In this document: one piece after another, positions 19,205 through 28,309 of the stretch
Layout: each line of letters opens with the position of its first letter
Numbering within the stretch: position 1 is the first letter of the stretch
DNA from: Nitrobacter winogradskyi Nb-255
Lineage (GTDB): Bacteria; Pseudomonadota; Alphaproteobacteria; Rhizobiales; Xanthobacteraceae
Length of the DNA: 64,000 nt
Direction: 5' to 3'
NCBI RefSeq assembly: GCF_000012725.1
Contig: NC_007406.1
Span: 1,330,001-1,394,000 of the forward strand
Position numbers and translations under genes: made by a program
Notes under the pieces: generated by a model
Told to the model about the DNA's origin: nothing
Seen by the model: the letters and a program-made list of their open reading frames with translations, nothing else
Databases searched by the model: none

Positions 19205-20296
19205 CTACTGCGCGGGTATGAACGTGGGTCCCACCGAACGGATCGGTTTGTTCGACGGCGTCGAGGCGGTCGGGGTGGCATCTGCGGGGGGACTCCGGCG
19301 CGCGTCGGTTGTCGCCGCCGAATCCTTCTTTTGCGAATCTCTGTCGCGGGTCGGCTGTGACATCTTCCTGGCGCCGTCTTCCGTGACGATGATGTCACCC
19401 TGCTGGGCGGCAGTAGCCTTGTCGTCGAGTCCCTTCAACGCCTCCGCCCATGTCTGGCCCGCCGCCCTGCAAGAGCAGGACGGGTTGAACTCCTGACGGT
19501 ACCGAAATGCGTTTGGCAACGAGGAATAAGGTTGTCCGTTGGTCGAGACCGCCTGATTCATATCCTCGCCGGGATTGCGATACGCGTAGAGCGCGGCCTC
19601 TGTCGCGGGGCAAAGGTTCTTGCAGGTCCGCTCGTCGTCGGGAAACCGGCTCGGAACGGTCGCGAACGAGATCGGAAAATAAAAGCCGTCGCATGAACGC
19701 ACACAGACGGTCCGATAGGTTCCGGATTGCGCGCCGGAATCGACCGGCGGCAGGATCGTCGGATTTTCGGAATGGTTGCCGAACAGGTCGTCGAAGAAGG
19801 AGCCCTGATTTCGAGCCGCCGCGGCATATTGCGGGCCGCAGTTGTTCTGTGCCAGCGCGATCAGCACGGAGCGGCGTTGACTGTCGCGATCGGGGCCGGC
19901 GCTGCCGGCTCTAAGCCGCTCCAGGCTGGTGGTGATCTGCTCAAGGTTGGTCCGCATGCGCTGGATCTGGTGGGTGATCGGTCCGCATTGCGCCGATTGC
20001 GCGTTGAACAGCTGGAAGAAACCTGAGCTATCGCAGCCCATGCGGTTTGCGTGCGCGATGACCCGTTCGAGTTCGGCCTGTTGCCGGCCCGCGGCTTCCT
20101 CGTAGCGCCGGATCTGTCCGGCGCGCGCCGGATCACCGCCACCGCGGTCGATGCTTGCGAGTTGCGCCTCGAGCCGGGGGCAAATCGGATTGGTTCCTGG
20201 CGGGCCACCCTGCGCTCGAGCATCGGCGGCCGCGCCCGCAATGCCGACGGCGCAAGCCAAAATTCGCATCGTGCGGGCAAACAACAAGTCAGGCAT
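19205..20296 (-). CDS. Secreted DUF2865-domain protein
   Basis: A 363-residue protein with an N-terminal signal sequence (MRILACAVGIAGAAADARAQ starting at residue 10), a coiled-coil-like region (about residues 60-135, rich in Arg, Gln and Glu) and a Cys-containing DUF2865 core (YRTVCVRSCDGFYFPISFAT, DERTCKNLCP, FNPSCSCRAAGQTWAEAL). The C-terminal 80 residues are Pro/Ser/Thr-rich. The family is common in Rhizobiales; its function is unknown. The start could equally be ATG 20269, which would begin directly at the signal peptide. Confidence 0.8.
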   Translation of the reverse strand: MPDLLFARTMRILACAVGIAGAAADARAQGGPPGTNPICPRLEAQLASIDRGGGDPARAGQIRRYEEAAGRQQAELERVIAHANRMGCDSSGFFQLFNAQSAQCGPITHQIQRMRTNLEQITTSLERLRAGSAGPDRDSQRRSVLIALAQNNCGPQYAAAARNQGSFFDDLFGNHSENPTILPPVDSGAQSGTYRTVCVRSCDGFYFPISFATVPSRFPDDERTCKNLCPATEAALYAYRNPGEDMNQAVSTNGQPYSSLPNAFRYRQEFNPSCSCRAAGQTWAEALKGLDDKATAAQQGDIIVTEDGARKMSQPTRDRDSQKKDSAATTDARRSPPADATPTASTPSNKPIRSVGPTFIPAQ

Positions 20297-20591
20297 GATC
20301 CGACATCAAAGCGATCCCTGAGCGATTCGGCAAATTGACTTTACGAAGAGGGATCGTCTTCCGAACACAATCGTCTTCCGAACAGAGATGCGTCCATCGC
20401 AGTGGTTTTAGACGCAATCCAGGGAAGGCGTGATTGCGTCGCGAGGCGCTGATGGTGCGGGCCGATTGCGTTATGCGAATGGCCGTCGTCAGCGTGGCCG
20501 TGTCATATCCGCTTCTCGCGGCATCGTCACGTCGTTTCGAAGGCGCGAGTGTGGCGGCCTTACTGCAACTTCGGTTTCCGTTGCTAAGGAT
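20297..20591. other. Intergenic stretch with a 15-bp direct repeat
   Basis: I see no gene here. ATCGTCTTCCGAACA occurs twice, at 20353-20367 and 20370-20384, just upstream of the DUF2865 gene (which reads leftward). This could be a local duplication or a pair of regulator sites; nothing in the sequence decides. Confidence 0.45.
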
Positions 20592-20912
20592 TCAGCGCTG
20601 ACAGGTTATCGCGACGTATTCGTTGCAGCCGCTGTGCCGACATGAGCTTATGGAGCCCGGGATCGAGTCCGTCATCTCGTCAGGCCGGACGCGTTTGTAA
20701 GCGACGGCCTGTGCAAAATCGCGGGACCGGCAGTAGGAATGCGCGGCGTGAGCGCCGCAGCTTTCGCCCTGGGCAAGGCATTGGTCGATGCCGTACCCGT
20801 CGGCCTGATTGGCGACGATGAAAACGCGGCTGTCCGCCCACGCGGCGGCCGCGAACAGAGCCGTGCCTGCCAGAATGCCGGGAAAAACCCGAACCGCGGG
20901 AAAAATATGCAT
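20592..20912 (-). CDS. Small secreted Cys-rich protein of unknown function
   Basis: A 106-residue protein with a signal peptide (MHIFPAVRVFPGILAGTALF, cleavage expected after AAAAWA) and a mature part containing six Cys residues, which suggests disulfide bonds in the periplasm. SRVFIVANQADGYGIDQCL at the mature N-terminus and GCNEYVAITCQR at the end give no family assignment that I recognise. ATG 20912 is preferred because it starts directly at the signal peptide; the frame is open back to 20993. It stands alone between two intergenic stretches. Confidence 0.65.
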   Translation of the reverse strand: MHIFPAVRVFPGILAGTALFAAAAWADSRVFIVANQADGYGIDQCLAQGESCGAHAAHSYCRSRDFAQAVAYKRVRPDEMTDSIPGSISSCRHSGCNEYVAITCQR

Positions 20913-21225
20913 TGATGTGCCGGAAAAGAGATGTGCCGGAAAAAGAGGAGAGGATCGCGGCGGAGCTGCCACGACGAATGCCGGCGATTTCACGGCAAAA
21001 TAAGGCGTTTATGGGGCGCGGACTTGACGCTATATTCCGGCTGCTCCATGGTAACCGGAATGAACGGTCTCCTCGCCATTTGTGGCATTTGCCGCGAGAT
21101 TACGGCCTAGCGATTCGCTGGCTGAGGCCGTCTCTATCTCACGATGAGATCACCGGGCGTCCTGCCAGCGAGCGGAACGGATTTGCATCCCGCTGTCCAG
21201 CGGCAGCGACCTCGGAACGGATTCC
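20913..21225. other. Intergenic stretch upstream of cysS
   Basis: No gene is visible in these 313 bases. A 14-bp direct repeat GATGTGCCGGAAAA lies at 20914-20927 and 20930-20943. A TTGACG hexamer at 21024-21029 could be part of the cysS promoter, but no good -10 box follows at the usual distance. Confidence 0.4.
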
Positions 21226-22659
21226 ATGGACCTGCGTCTTTACGACACCCTGACGAGGCGGAAGCGTGCCTTCACGCCGATCGATCCATCGAACGTGCGG
21301 ATGTATGTCTGCGGTCCGACGGTCTATGACTTTGCCCATATCGGCAATGCGCGGCCGGTCATCGTGTTCGACGTGCTGTTCCGGCTGCTGCGGCATCTCT
21401 ACGGCGATGATCATGTCACCTACGCCCGCAACATCACCGACGTCGATGATAAGATCAACGACCGCGCGGCGCGCGATTTTCCTGATCTGCCGCTGAACGA
21501 GGCGATCCGCAAGGTCACCGAAAAGACCGCCGCGCAGTTTCAGGCCGATGTCGCCGCGCTCGGCTGCCTGCCGCCGACGCACCAGCCGCGCGCCACCGAG
21601 TTCGTGCTGCCGCGCACCGACGGCAAGACTGACATGGTGACGTTTATCAAGCAGCTTATCGCGCGCGGCCATGCTTATGAGGCGGGCGGCGAGGTGCTGT
21701 TCGACGTGCGGTCGATGCCGGACTACGGCGCGCTGTCCGGCCGCAGGCTGGATGAGCAAAAGGCCGGCGCGCGGGTCGCGGTGGATGCGCATAAAAGAAA
21801 TCCGGCTGACTTCGTGCTGTGGAAGCTGTCATCCGAGAACGAACCGGGCTGGGACAGTCCGTGGGGCAGGGGGCGGCCGGGCTGGCACATCGAATGTTCG
21901 GCGATGAGCACGGCCTATCTTGGCGATGTATTCGACATCCACGGCGGTGGCCTCGACCTGATCTTCCCGCATCATGAGAACGAGATCGCGCAGTCGCGCT
22001 GCGCCCACGGCACGCACGCGATGGCGAATTACTGGATGCACAACGGCTTCCTGCAGGTCGAAGGCGAGAAGATGTCGAAGTCACTCGGCAACTTCGTGAC
22101 GATCAATGAACTGCTGACGACGGAGAAATTTGGCGGGCGGAAGTGGCCGGGTGAGGTGTTGCGGCTGAATATGTTGCGCACCCATTATCGCCAACCGATC
22201 GATTGGACGATCAAAGCTTTGGAAGAGAGTGAAACTATTCTCCGTCGCGTCTGCGGGCGAATAAAACAGTTTGAGTATGCCCGTCGCGGGATGCCGACGA
22301 AAGAGCGATCGGTTCAATTGAACCTTCCACCAGAAATATTGGAGGCGCTCGTTGATGATCTTAACACTCCGCTGATGCTTTCGAGAATTGGAGAGCTGAG
22401 CTACGATGACGCCTTCGACCATGCGCTATTATCTATTGGTATCGACGTGTTGTCATACGCCCGTTGGTTGCGTTCACAAGAACAGTACGCAAGTTCGAAT
22501 GTCGATGAGTTAGTGGTCGCTCGTCTTGAGGCTAGAATGCGAAAAGATTTCAAGGAATCCGACCGCATCCGGGACGAACTCGCCGCCATGGGCGTTGTGC
22601 TGAAGGACGGTAAGGACGCCGACGGCAAGCCGGTGACGACATGGGAGATCGCGCGATGA
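21226..22659 (+). CDS. cysS: Cysteinyl-tRNA synthetase
   Basis: A 477-residue class I aminoacyl-tRNA synthetase charging tRNA-Cys. HIGN (residues 38-41) and KMSKSLGN are intact, as are zinc ligands including Cys 29 ([10 protein letters not shown]) and those in WHIECSAM and FPHHENE. The last third differs in base composition: from about 22190 to 22555 hand counts give roughly 47-52% G+C, while the flanking sequence is near 65%, and codons such as TTA, ATA and AGA appear that the first part avoids. The frame remains intact, so this looks like a mosaic allele rather than decay. Confidence 0.95.
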   Translation: MDLRLYDTLTRRKRAFTPIDPSNVRMYVCGPTVYDFAHIGNARPVIVFDVLFRLLRHLYGDDHVTYARNITDVDDKINDRAARDFPDLPLNEAIRKVTEKTAAQFQADVAALGCLPPTHQPRATEFVLPRTDGKTDMVTFIKQLIARGHAYEAGGEVLFDVRSMPDYGALSGRRLDEQKAGARVAVDAHKRNPADFVLWKLSSENEPGWDSPWGRGRPGWHIECSAMSTAYLGDVFDIHGGGLDLIFPHHENEIAQSRCAHGTHAMANYWMHNGFLQVEGEKMSKSLGNFVTINELLTTEKFGGRKWPGEVLRLNMLRTHYRQPIDWTIKALEESETILRRVCGRIKQFEYARRGMPTKERSVQLNLPPEILEALVDDLNTPLMLSRIGELSYDDAFDHALLSIGIDVLSYARWLRSQEQYASSNVDELVVARLEARMRKDFKESDRIRDELAAMGVVLKDGKDADGKPVTTWEIAR

Positions 22660-22672
22660 CAAAGTCAACGAT

Positions 22673-22736
22673 CCCTCACCCGGCGTCTCGCTGGCGCTCG
22701 CCGCCACCCTCTCCCGCAAGGGGAGAGGGAAAGAAG
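22673..22736 (+). repeat. REP-like element, copy 1 (direct)
   Basis: CCCTCACCCGGCGTCTCGC, a spacer, then the hairpin CCCTCTCCC-GCAAG-GGGAGAGGG at 22707-22729, followed by AAAGAAGGAG. This is the first of three related copies around the DUF559 gene. Confidence 0.85.
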
Positions 22737-22806
22737 GAGTTCCCGCGATGACGTGGCGCGGGAGGTTCAAATCCTTGTCAAGGAGAGGGACGGAGGACGT
22801 GGCGCG

Positions 22807-23286
22807 ATGACCGAGCCGCGGGTTTTGCCCTCTCCCCTTGCGGGAGAGGGTGCCGAGCGCCATCGGCGCGAGGCGGGTGAGGGGGCGTGTCGAAAAGCAA
22901 CCGCGCGGAGCCTGCGCGCGTGGATGACCGATGCTGAGCGGAAGCTCTGGTTCGGGCTCAAGGACCGGCGCTTTCAAGGACTCAAATTTCGGCGGCAAGT
23001 CTCGGTCGGACCTTACATCGCGGATTTTCTCTGCTTCGATCGGCGGCTCGTCGTCGAGGTGGATGGCGGTCAGCACGCGGAATCGCTACGTGATGCTGAT
23101 CGCGACCGCTGGTTTGCTGACAATGGCTTTCGCACGCTCCGGTTCTGGAACAATGACGTGCTGTCGAATCTGGAAGGCGTGCTGACTGTAATTTCCGAGG
23201 GAGCGGCGACCCCTCATCCGGCGTCTCGCTTGCGCTCGCCGCCACCCTCTCCCGCAAGGGGAGAGGGAAAAAAGGAGATGTTTTGA
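22807..23286 (+). CDS. DUF559 (Vsr-like endonuclease fold) protein
   Basis: A 159-residue protein with a DUF559 core (about residues 30-135), related to very-short-patch-repair and other PD-(D/E)xK nucleases. Key residues are in the segment ADFLCFDRRLVVEVDGGQHAE (Asp, Glu and Gln), after RRQVSVGPY. The start ATG 22807 is preceded by GGAGG. Both ends of the protein are encoded by REP-like repeats: residues about 8-25 by the inverted copy and the last 25 residues (PHPASRLRSPPPSPARGEG) by the third copy. The biological role is unknown; such solitary DUF559 genes are common in this group. Confidence 0.75.
   Translation: MTEPRVLPSPLAGEGAERHRREAGEGACRKATARSLRAWMTDAERKLWFGLKDRRFQGLKFRRQVSVGPYIADFLCFDRRLVVEVDGGQHAESLRDADRDRWFADNGFRTLRFWNNDVLSNLEGVLTVISEGAATPHPASRLRSPPPSPARGEGKKEMF
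22828..22885 (-). repeat. REP-like element, copy 2 (inverted)
   Basis: The same hairpin in the opposite orientation (CCCTCTCCCCTTGCGGGAGAGGG at 22828-22850 in two parts, followed by a GGCGCGAGGCGGGTGAGGG tail). It lies within the 5' coding part of the DUF559 gene. Confidence 0.85.
23209..23275 (+). repeat. REP-like element, copy 3 (direct)
   Basis: CCCCTCATCCGGCGTCTCGC followed by the same CCCTCTCCC/GGGAGAGGG hairpin and an A-rich tail ending AAAGGAGATG. It encodes the C-terminal tail of the DUF559 protein and may supply the ribosome-binding site of the next gene. Confidence 0.85.
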
Positions 23287-23290
23287 CGCG

Positions 23291-23791
23291 ATGGGACAGT
23301 CGCTTCCCAAACCGGCGCTGCGGCCGATGCTGCCTACTGATGTTCCCGTGCTGGCCGCGATCTTTGTCGCCAGCATCGAGGAACTCACCGGCGATGACTA
23401 CAGCGAGGCGCAGCAGATCGCATGGGCGAGCGCCGCTGACGACGAGGACAAGTTCGGCGCGCGGCTTTCGCGCCAGCTGACGCTGGTGGCGACGCTTCAG
23501 CGTTCGCCGGTCGGCTTTGCCTCGCTCAAAGGGACCGATCACGTCGACATGCTTTATGTGCATCCGGGCGCGGTGGAGCACGGGGTTGCGACGGCGCTGT
23601 GCGATGCGATCGAGAAACTTGCCGGCGCGCGTGGCGCAACTTCGCTGACCGTGGAAGCCAGCGATACGGCGGAAGGATTTTTCGCCAGGCGCGGCTACGT
23701 CGCGGTGCAACGCAATTCGGTGACGATCGGAGATGAGTGGCTGGCCAATACCACGATGAAGAAGACGCTGGCCGCGGGCAGCCCGGCATGA
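23291..23791 (+). CDS. GNAT-family N-acetyltransferase
   Basis: A 166-residue single-domain GNAT acetyltransferase. The central beta strand and CoA-binding turn are in DMLYVHPGAVEHGVATALCDAIEKLA (a variant of the Q/RxxGxG/A motif) and the C-terminal block is ASDTAEGFFARRGYVAV. The substrate is unknown. Its stop overlaps the start of cimA by four bases (ATGA), so the two are coupled, but I know of no functional link. Confidence 0.85.
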   Translation: MGQSLPKPALRPMLPTDVPVLAAIFVASIEELTGDDYSEAQQIAWASAADDEDKFGARLSRQLTLVATLQRSPVGFASLKGTDHVDMLYVHPGAVEHGVATALCDAIEKLAGARGATSLTVEASDTAEGFFARRGYVAVQRNSVTIGDEWLANTTMKKTLAAGSPA

Positions 23792-25410
23792 GCCGCGAAC
23801 GCCTCTATCTGTTCGACACCACGCTGCGTGACGGCGCGCAGACCAACGGCGTCGATTTCACCTTGCAGGACAAGCAGGCGATCGCGAAGATGCTGGACGA
23901 TCTCGGCATCGACTATGTCGAGGGCGGCTATCCCGGCGCCAACCCGACCGATACCGGGTTCTTCTCGCACAAGCCCGCGTTTCGCCATGCGCGCTTCACC
24001 GCCTTCGGCATGACGCGGCGTCCCGGACGATCGGCTTCCAATGATCCCGGACTGGCCGCGCTGATCGAGGCCGATGCGGATGCGATCTGCTTTGTCGCGA
24101 AATCGTCCGCCTATCAGGTCAGGGTCGCGCTCGAAACCACGAAAGACGAAAACCTGGCGTCGATCCGCGACAGCGTGAAGGCGGCCACCGCAGTCGGCCG
24201 CGAGGTCATGGTGGACTGCGAGCATTTTTTCGACGGCTACAGGGAAGACCCCGCATTCGCGCTGGCCTGTGCAAAGGCGGCTTACGACTCCGGCGCGCGG
24301 TGGGTGGTGTTGTGCGACACTAACGGCGGCGCCATGCCGAATGAGATCGAGGCGACGGTTCGCGAGGCCGCGAAGCACATTCCCGGCGATCATCTGGGCA
24401 TCCATGCCCATAACGACACCGAGCAGGCGGTCGCTAATTCTTTAGCCGCGGTGCGCGCGGGTGTACGGCAAATCCAGGGCACCCTGAACGGTCTCGGCGA
24501 ACGCTGCGGCAATGCCAATCTCTGCTCGCTGATCCCGACGCTGAAACTGAAGAAGGAATTTTCCGACATCTTCGAGATCGGTGTGACCGGGGATCGGCTT
24601 GCGGCTCTGACGCAGGTATCGCGCACGCTCGACAACATGCTCAACCGTGCGCCGAACCGGCACGCGCCCTATGTCGGCGAAAGCGCGTTCGTCACCAAGA
24701 CCGGCATCCATGCCTCCGCGATCCTCAAGGATCCCGCGACCTACGAGCATGTCGCGCCGGAATCGGTCGGCAACCGCCGCAAGGTGCTGGTGTCGGATCA
24801 GGCCGGCCGCTCAAATGTGCTTGCCGAACTCGAACGCGCCAACATCGCGTTCGACAGGAACGATCCGAAGCTCGGCCGGCTGGTGCGCGAGATGAAGGAG
24901 CGCGAGGCAGCGGGTTACGCCTACGAATCCGCGAACGCGTCATTCGATCTGCTGGCGCGGCGCACGCTCGGCCGCGTGCCCGAGTATTTCGACGTCGAGC
25001 AGTATGACGTCAATGTCGAACAACGCTACAATTCCCACGGCCGGCGCGTCACGGTCGCGATGGCGGTGGTGAAGGTCAGGGTCGACGGCCAGCCGCTGAT
25101 TTCCGCCGCCGAAGGCAACGGTCCGGTCAATGCGCTCGATCTCGCCTTGCGCAAGGATCTCGGCAAGTACCAGAAATACATCGACGGGCTGAAGCTGATC
25201 GACTACCGCGTGCGCATCCTCAACGGAGGCACCGGCGCGGTGACGCGGGTGCTGCTCGAGAGCGAGGACGAGGAGGGCGAGCGCTGGACCACGATCGGCG
25301 TGTCGCCCAATATCATCGATGCGTCGTTCCAGGCCCTGATGGATTCGGTATTCTACAAGCTGGTGAAGTCCGGCGCGCCGGCCGAAGGGGCGGTCCCGGA
25401 GCCGTCATGA
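23788..25410 (+). CDS. cimA: Citramalate synthase
   Basis: A 540-residue enzyme of the LeuA/homocitrate/citramalate family, expected to condense pyruvate with acetyl-CoA to (R)-citramalate, a threonine-independent route to isoleucine. The N-terminal DTTLRDGAQTNGVDF and metal-binding HAHNDTEQAVANS are clear, GLGERCGNANLCSLIP follows, and the C-terminal LeuA-type regulatory domain (from about residue 400) is complete. The DGAQTNGVDF signature is typical of the CimA/2-isopropylmalate-like group rather than LeuA itself. It starts inside the GNAT stop codon and its own stop abuts that of the convergent LOG gene. Confidence 0.9.
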   Translation: MSRERLYLFDTTLRDGAQTNGVDFTLQDKQAIAKMLDDLGIDYVEGGYPGANPTDTGFFSHKPAFRHARFTAFGMTRRPGRSASNDPGLAALIEADADAICFVAKSSAYQVRVALETTKDENLASIRDSVKAATAVGREVMVDCEHFFDGYREDPAFALACAKAAYDSGARWVVLCDTNGGAMPNEIEATVREAAKHIPGDHLGIHAHNDTEQAVANSLAAVRAGVRQIQGTLNGLGERCGNANLCSLIPTLKLKKEFSDIFEIGVTGDRLAALTQVSRTLDNMLNRAPNRHAPYVGESAFVTKTGIHASAILKDPATYEHVAPESVGNRRKVLVSDQAGRSNVLAELERANIAFDRNDPKLGRLVREMKEREAAGYAYESANASFDLLARRTLGRVPEYFDVEQYDVNVEQRYNSHGRRVTVAMAVVKVRVDGQPLISAAEGNGPVNALDLALRKDLGKYQKYIDGLKLIDYRVRILNGGTGAVTRVLLESEDEEGERWTTIGVSPNIIDASFQALMDSVFYKLVKSGAPAEGAVPEPS

Positions 25411-26016
25411 TCACAGCCGGTCGGCGACGTCGGCCGGCATCTGTTTGGACGAGTCCGGCACGCCGGTCGCCGCCGCGCGAAGTTTAGGCAGGATATCCTC
25501 CACCCGGTTGGCCTGCAGGACGTTCACCGCGAGCGTTGGCCGGATGAAAGCTGTGCTCCGCATGTGAGCAAGCAGGGCGAGCAGCGGCTCCCAGAAGCCG
25601 TCGATGTTCGCCAGCATGATCGGCTTGCTGTGCCGCCCGAGTTGCTGCCAGGTGAGTTGCTCGACCAGTTCCTCCAGCGTGCCGACCCCGCCCGGCAGGG
25701 CGACGAACGCGTCCGAACGTTCGAACATCAGGCGCTTGCGCTCGTGCATGTCGCGGGTGACGATCATCTCCTGAACGCGCGACAGCGCATGTTCGCGCGC
25801 GGTCAGGAAATCCGGAATGATGCCGGTGACGGTGCCGCCGTGATCGAGGGTCGAGGTCGCGATGGCGCCCATCAGACCGACCGAGCCGCCGCCATAGACC
25901 AGCCCGACGTTGTTCCGGGCAAGAGCTTTCCCGAAATCAACGGCGGCTTCGACGAATTGGGGATTTGTACCGGGGCCCGAGCCGCAATAGACGCAGACCG
26001 TTCTGATGGTGTTCAT
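25411..26016 (-). CDS. LOG-family (TIGR00730) phosphoribohydrolase
   Basis: A 201-residue Rossmann-fold protein of the lysine-decarboxylase-like LOG family; plant and actinobacterial members release free cytokinin bases from nucleoside monophosphates. The signature PGGVGTLEELVEQLTW and the earlier GGGSVGLMGAIA nucleotide-binding loop are intact. VTRDMHERKRLMFERSDAFV contains the conserved Arg/Lys. In bacteria the role is often nucleotide salvage or clean-up. The gene converges on cimA with no bases between the two stop codons. Confidence 0.9.
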   Translation of the reverse strand: MNTIRTVCVYCGSGPGTNPQFVEAAVDFGKALARNNVGLVYGGGSVGLMGAIATSTLDHGGTVTGIIPDFLTAREHALSRVQEMIVTRDMHERKRLMFERSDAFVALPGGVGTLEELVEQLTWQQLGRHSKPIMLANIDGFWEPLLALLAHMRSTAFIRPTLAVNVLQANRVEDILPKLRAAATGVPDSSKQMPADVADRL

Positions 26017-26229
26017 GAGAATCGATGTGGCACCGTAAAATCACAGCGTCAAGACTCGGCCGTTACGACAGGGTTAATTTCCCTTTCGGCGGCCCGCGCC
26101 GTCATTGCAAAGGAATCGTCGGCTTGAGGGTGTACGCGGCACTTAAACGCTCTATATAGAGCCGATCCATGACCTTTATCAGACGACATACGCGGCCGCC
26201 GACGCCGCTTCTCGGTTCGGGCGCGCTCG

Positions 26230-28188
26230 ATGGCTGACGCGGCTTTCCCTCAGGCGACCGCGCCGGCAAAGCCATCAGATGACCCCACCCGGAACGCGAC
26301 CCTCGGCAGGGCGCTCTTGCATCTGTGGCCCTACATGTGGCCCGGTGACCGCGCCGACCTGAAAATGCGCGTGGCATGGTCGCTGGTGCTGTTGCTTGCG
26401 GCAAAAGTCGCAACTCTGGTCGTTCCCTTCACGTTCAAATGGGCGGTCGATGCGCTGGGCGGCACGGGAAGCGCGCCCGTGCAGCCCGACAACTGGGCGA
26501 TGTGGCTGATCGTGTCGCCGCTCGCGATGACGCTGGCCTACGGCTCCGCCCGCGTGCTGATGGCGCTGCTGACGCAATGGCGCGACGGCACTTTCGCCAA
26601 GGTCGCGATGCACGCGGTGCGCAGGCTGGCTTACCGGACGTTCGTCCACATGCACGAGCTGTCGCTGCGTTTTCATCTCGAACGCAAGACCGGCGGATTG
26701 ACGCGCGTGCTCGAGCGGGGCCGCAACGGCATCGAAGAGATGGTGCGGCTGGTCATCCTTCAGCTCATTCCGACGGCGGTCGAGGTCGGATTGCTCACCG
26801 CCGTGCTGCTTTGGCAGTTCGACTGGCGCTATGTTCTGGTGACGCTGCTGACCGTCATGGTCTACATGGCCTTCACCTACAAAGCGACGCAGTGGCGTAT
26901 CGAGATCCGCCGCCGGATGAACGACTCCGATTCCGACGCCAACACCAAGGCGATCGATTCGCTTTTGAACTATGAGACGGTCAAGTATTTCAGCGCCGAG
27001 ACGCGTGAAGCGGATCGCTATGACCGCTCGATGGAGCGCTTCGAGACCGCAAGCGTGCAGACCTACACATCGCTGGCGGTGCTGAATGCGGGGCAGGCCG
27101 TGATCTACACCGCCGGCCTGACGACGGTCATGATCATGTGCGCGATCGGGGTCCGAAACGGGACCCACACCGTCGGCGATTTCGTCATGGTCAACGCCAT
27201 GATGATCCAGCTCTACCAGCCGCTCAATCTCATGGGCATGGTCTACCGCGAGATCAAGCAGGCGATCATCGATATCGAGAAGATGTTCTCCGTGCTGACC
27301 CGCCGCGCGGAGGTCCAGGATCGCCCCGGCGCGCAGCCGCTGCGCGTCGAGAGCGGGGCGGTGAAGTTTGAGGATGTGCTGTTCGCCTACGATCCGGATC
27401 GCCCGATCCTCAAGGGCCTGACTTTCGATGTGCCGGCGGGAAAGACGGTGGCCATCGTCGGCCCTTCGGGAGCCGGAAAATCGACGCTGTCCCGGCTGCT
27501 GTTCCGCCTTTATGACGTCTCCAGCGGCCGCATCCTGATCGACGGCCAGGATATCCGCGATGTGACTCAGGAGTCGTTGCGCGCGGCGATCGGAATGGTG
27601 CCGCAGGATACCGTGCTGTTCAACGATACCATCCGCTACAACATCCGTTATGGCCGCTGGGACGCCACCGACGAGGAGGTCGAGGCGGCCGCGCGGACGG
27701 CGCAGATCGACGGCTTCATCAGGATGTCGCCTAAAGGGTATGAGACGGAGGTCGGCGAGCGCGGATTGAAACTGTCCGGCGGCGAGAAGCAGCGCGTGGC
27801 GATCGCGCGCACCGTGCTGAAGGCGCCCCCTATCCTCGTACTGGATGAGGCGACGTCGGCGCTCGACAGCCACACCGAGCATGAAATCCAGGAGGCTCTC
27901 GAACGGGTCTCGCGCAACCGGACGTCGCTGGTGATCGCGCACCGGCTCTCGACCATTGTCGGCGCCGACGAAATCATCGTGCTCGACCAGGGACGTATCG
28001 CCGAACGCGGGACTCACGCCGAGCTTCTGGCGGCGGGGGGTCTTTACGCGAGCATGTGGAACAGGCAACGAGAGGCCGAGGAGGCGCGAGAGAAGCTTGC
28101 GCTGATCGGCGATGAAGAGGGCGCGCCGAATCGCGCCCCTCCGCCTGTGGACGATCCGCTGGTGGCGCCAACCGGCGCGGCAGGGTAG
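26230..28188 (+). CDS. Atm1-type ABC exporter (fused permease-ATPase)
   Basis: A 652-residue half-transporter. The first 25 residues are soluble, six membrane segments lie between about residues 40 and 340, and the nucleotide-binding domain follows with Walker A GPSGAGKSTLSRLL, signature LSGGEKQRVAIAR and Walker B ILVLDEATSALDS. The membrane part (NYETVKYFSAE, the conserved glutathione-binding region in this class) marks it as an Atm1/HMT homologue, exporting glutathione-conjugated or sulfur species from the cytoplasm. It acts as a homodimer. Upstream 213 bases contain no gene. Confidence 0.9.
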   Translation: MADAAFPQATAPAKPSDDPTRNATLGRALLHLWPYMWPGDRADLKMRVAWSLVLLLAAKVATLVVPFTFKWAVDALGGTGSAPVQPDNWAMWLIVSPLAMTLAYGSARVLMALLTQWRDGTFAKVAMHAVRRLAYRTFVHMHELSLRFHLERKTGGLTRVLERGRNGIEEMVRLVILQLIPTAVEVGLLTAVLLWQFDWRYVLVTLLTVMVYMAFTYKATQWRIEIRRRMNDSDSDANTKAIDSLLNYETVKYFSAETREADRYDRSMERFETASVQTYTSLAVLNAGQAVIYTAGLTTVMIMCAIGVRNGTHTVGDFVMVNAMMIQLYQPLNLMGMVYREIKQAIIDIEKMFSVLTRRAEVQDRPGAQPLRVESGAVKFEDVLFAYDPDRPILKGLTFDVPAGKTVAIVGPSGAGKSTLSRLLFRLYDVSSGRILIDGQDIRDVTQESLRAAIGMVPQDTVLFNDTIRYNIRYGRWDATDEEVEAAARTAQIDGFIRMSPKGYETEVGERGLKLSGGEKQRVAIARTVLKAPPILVLDEATSALDSHTEHEIQEALERVSRNRTSLVIAHRLSTIVGADEIIVLDQGRIAERGTHAELLAAGGLYASMWNRQREAEEAREKLALIGDEEGAPNRAPPPVDDPLVAPTGAAG

Positions 28189-28309
28189 AATAGGTCCAAG
28201 GTGACCCTCCCGAATCAGGCATTGAATCCATACGGTGCTGATCGAGGGTCGTGTCGTGTTTTCATAAGTCACCTTCACCTCAGGCTCATTCGCATATCAT
28301 CAGGTGCTC

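Noticed and set aside
26275-28278. Very long open frame antisense to the Atm1-type exporter
   Set aside because: His/Arg/Asp-rich translation with no domain; a typical shadow of a high-G+C gene. The same applies to long frames antisense to the DAHP synthase, nadE, kup, the HerA-like gene, hsdM and hsdR.
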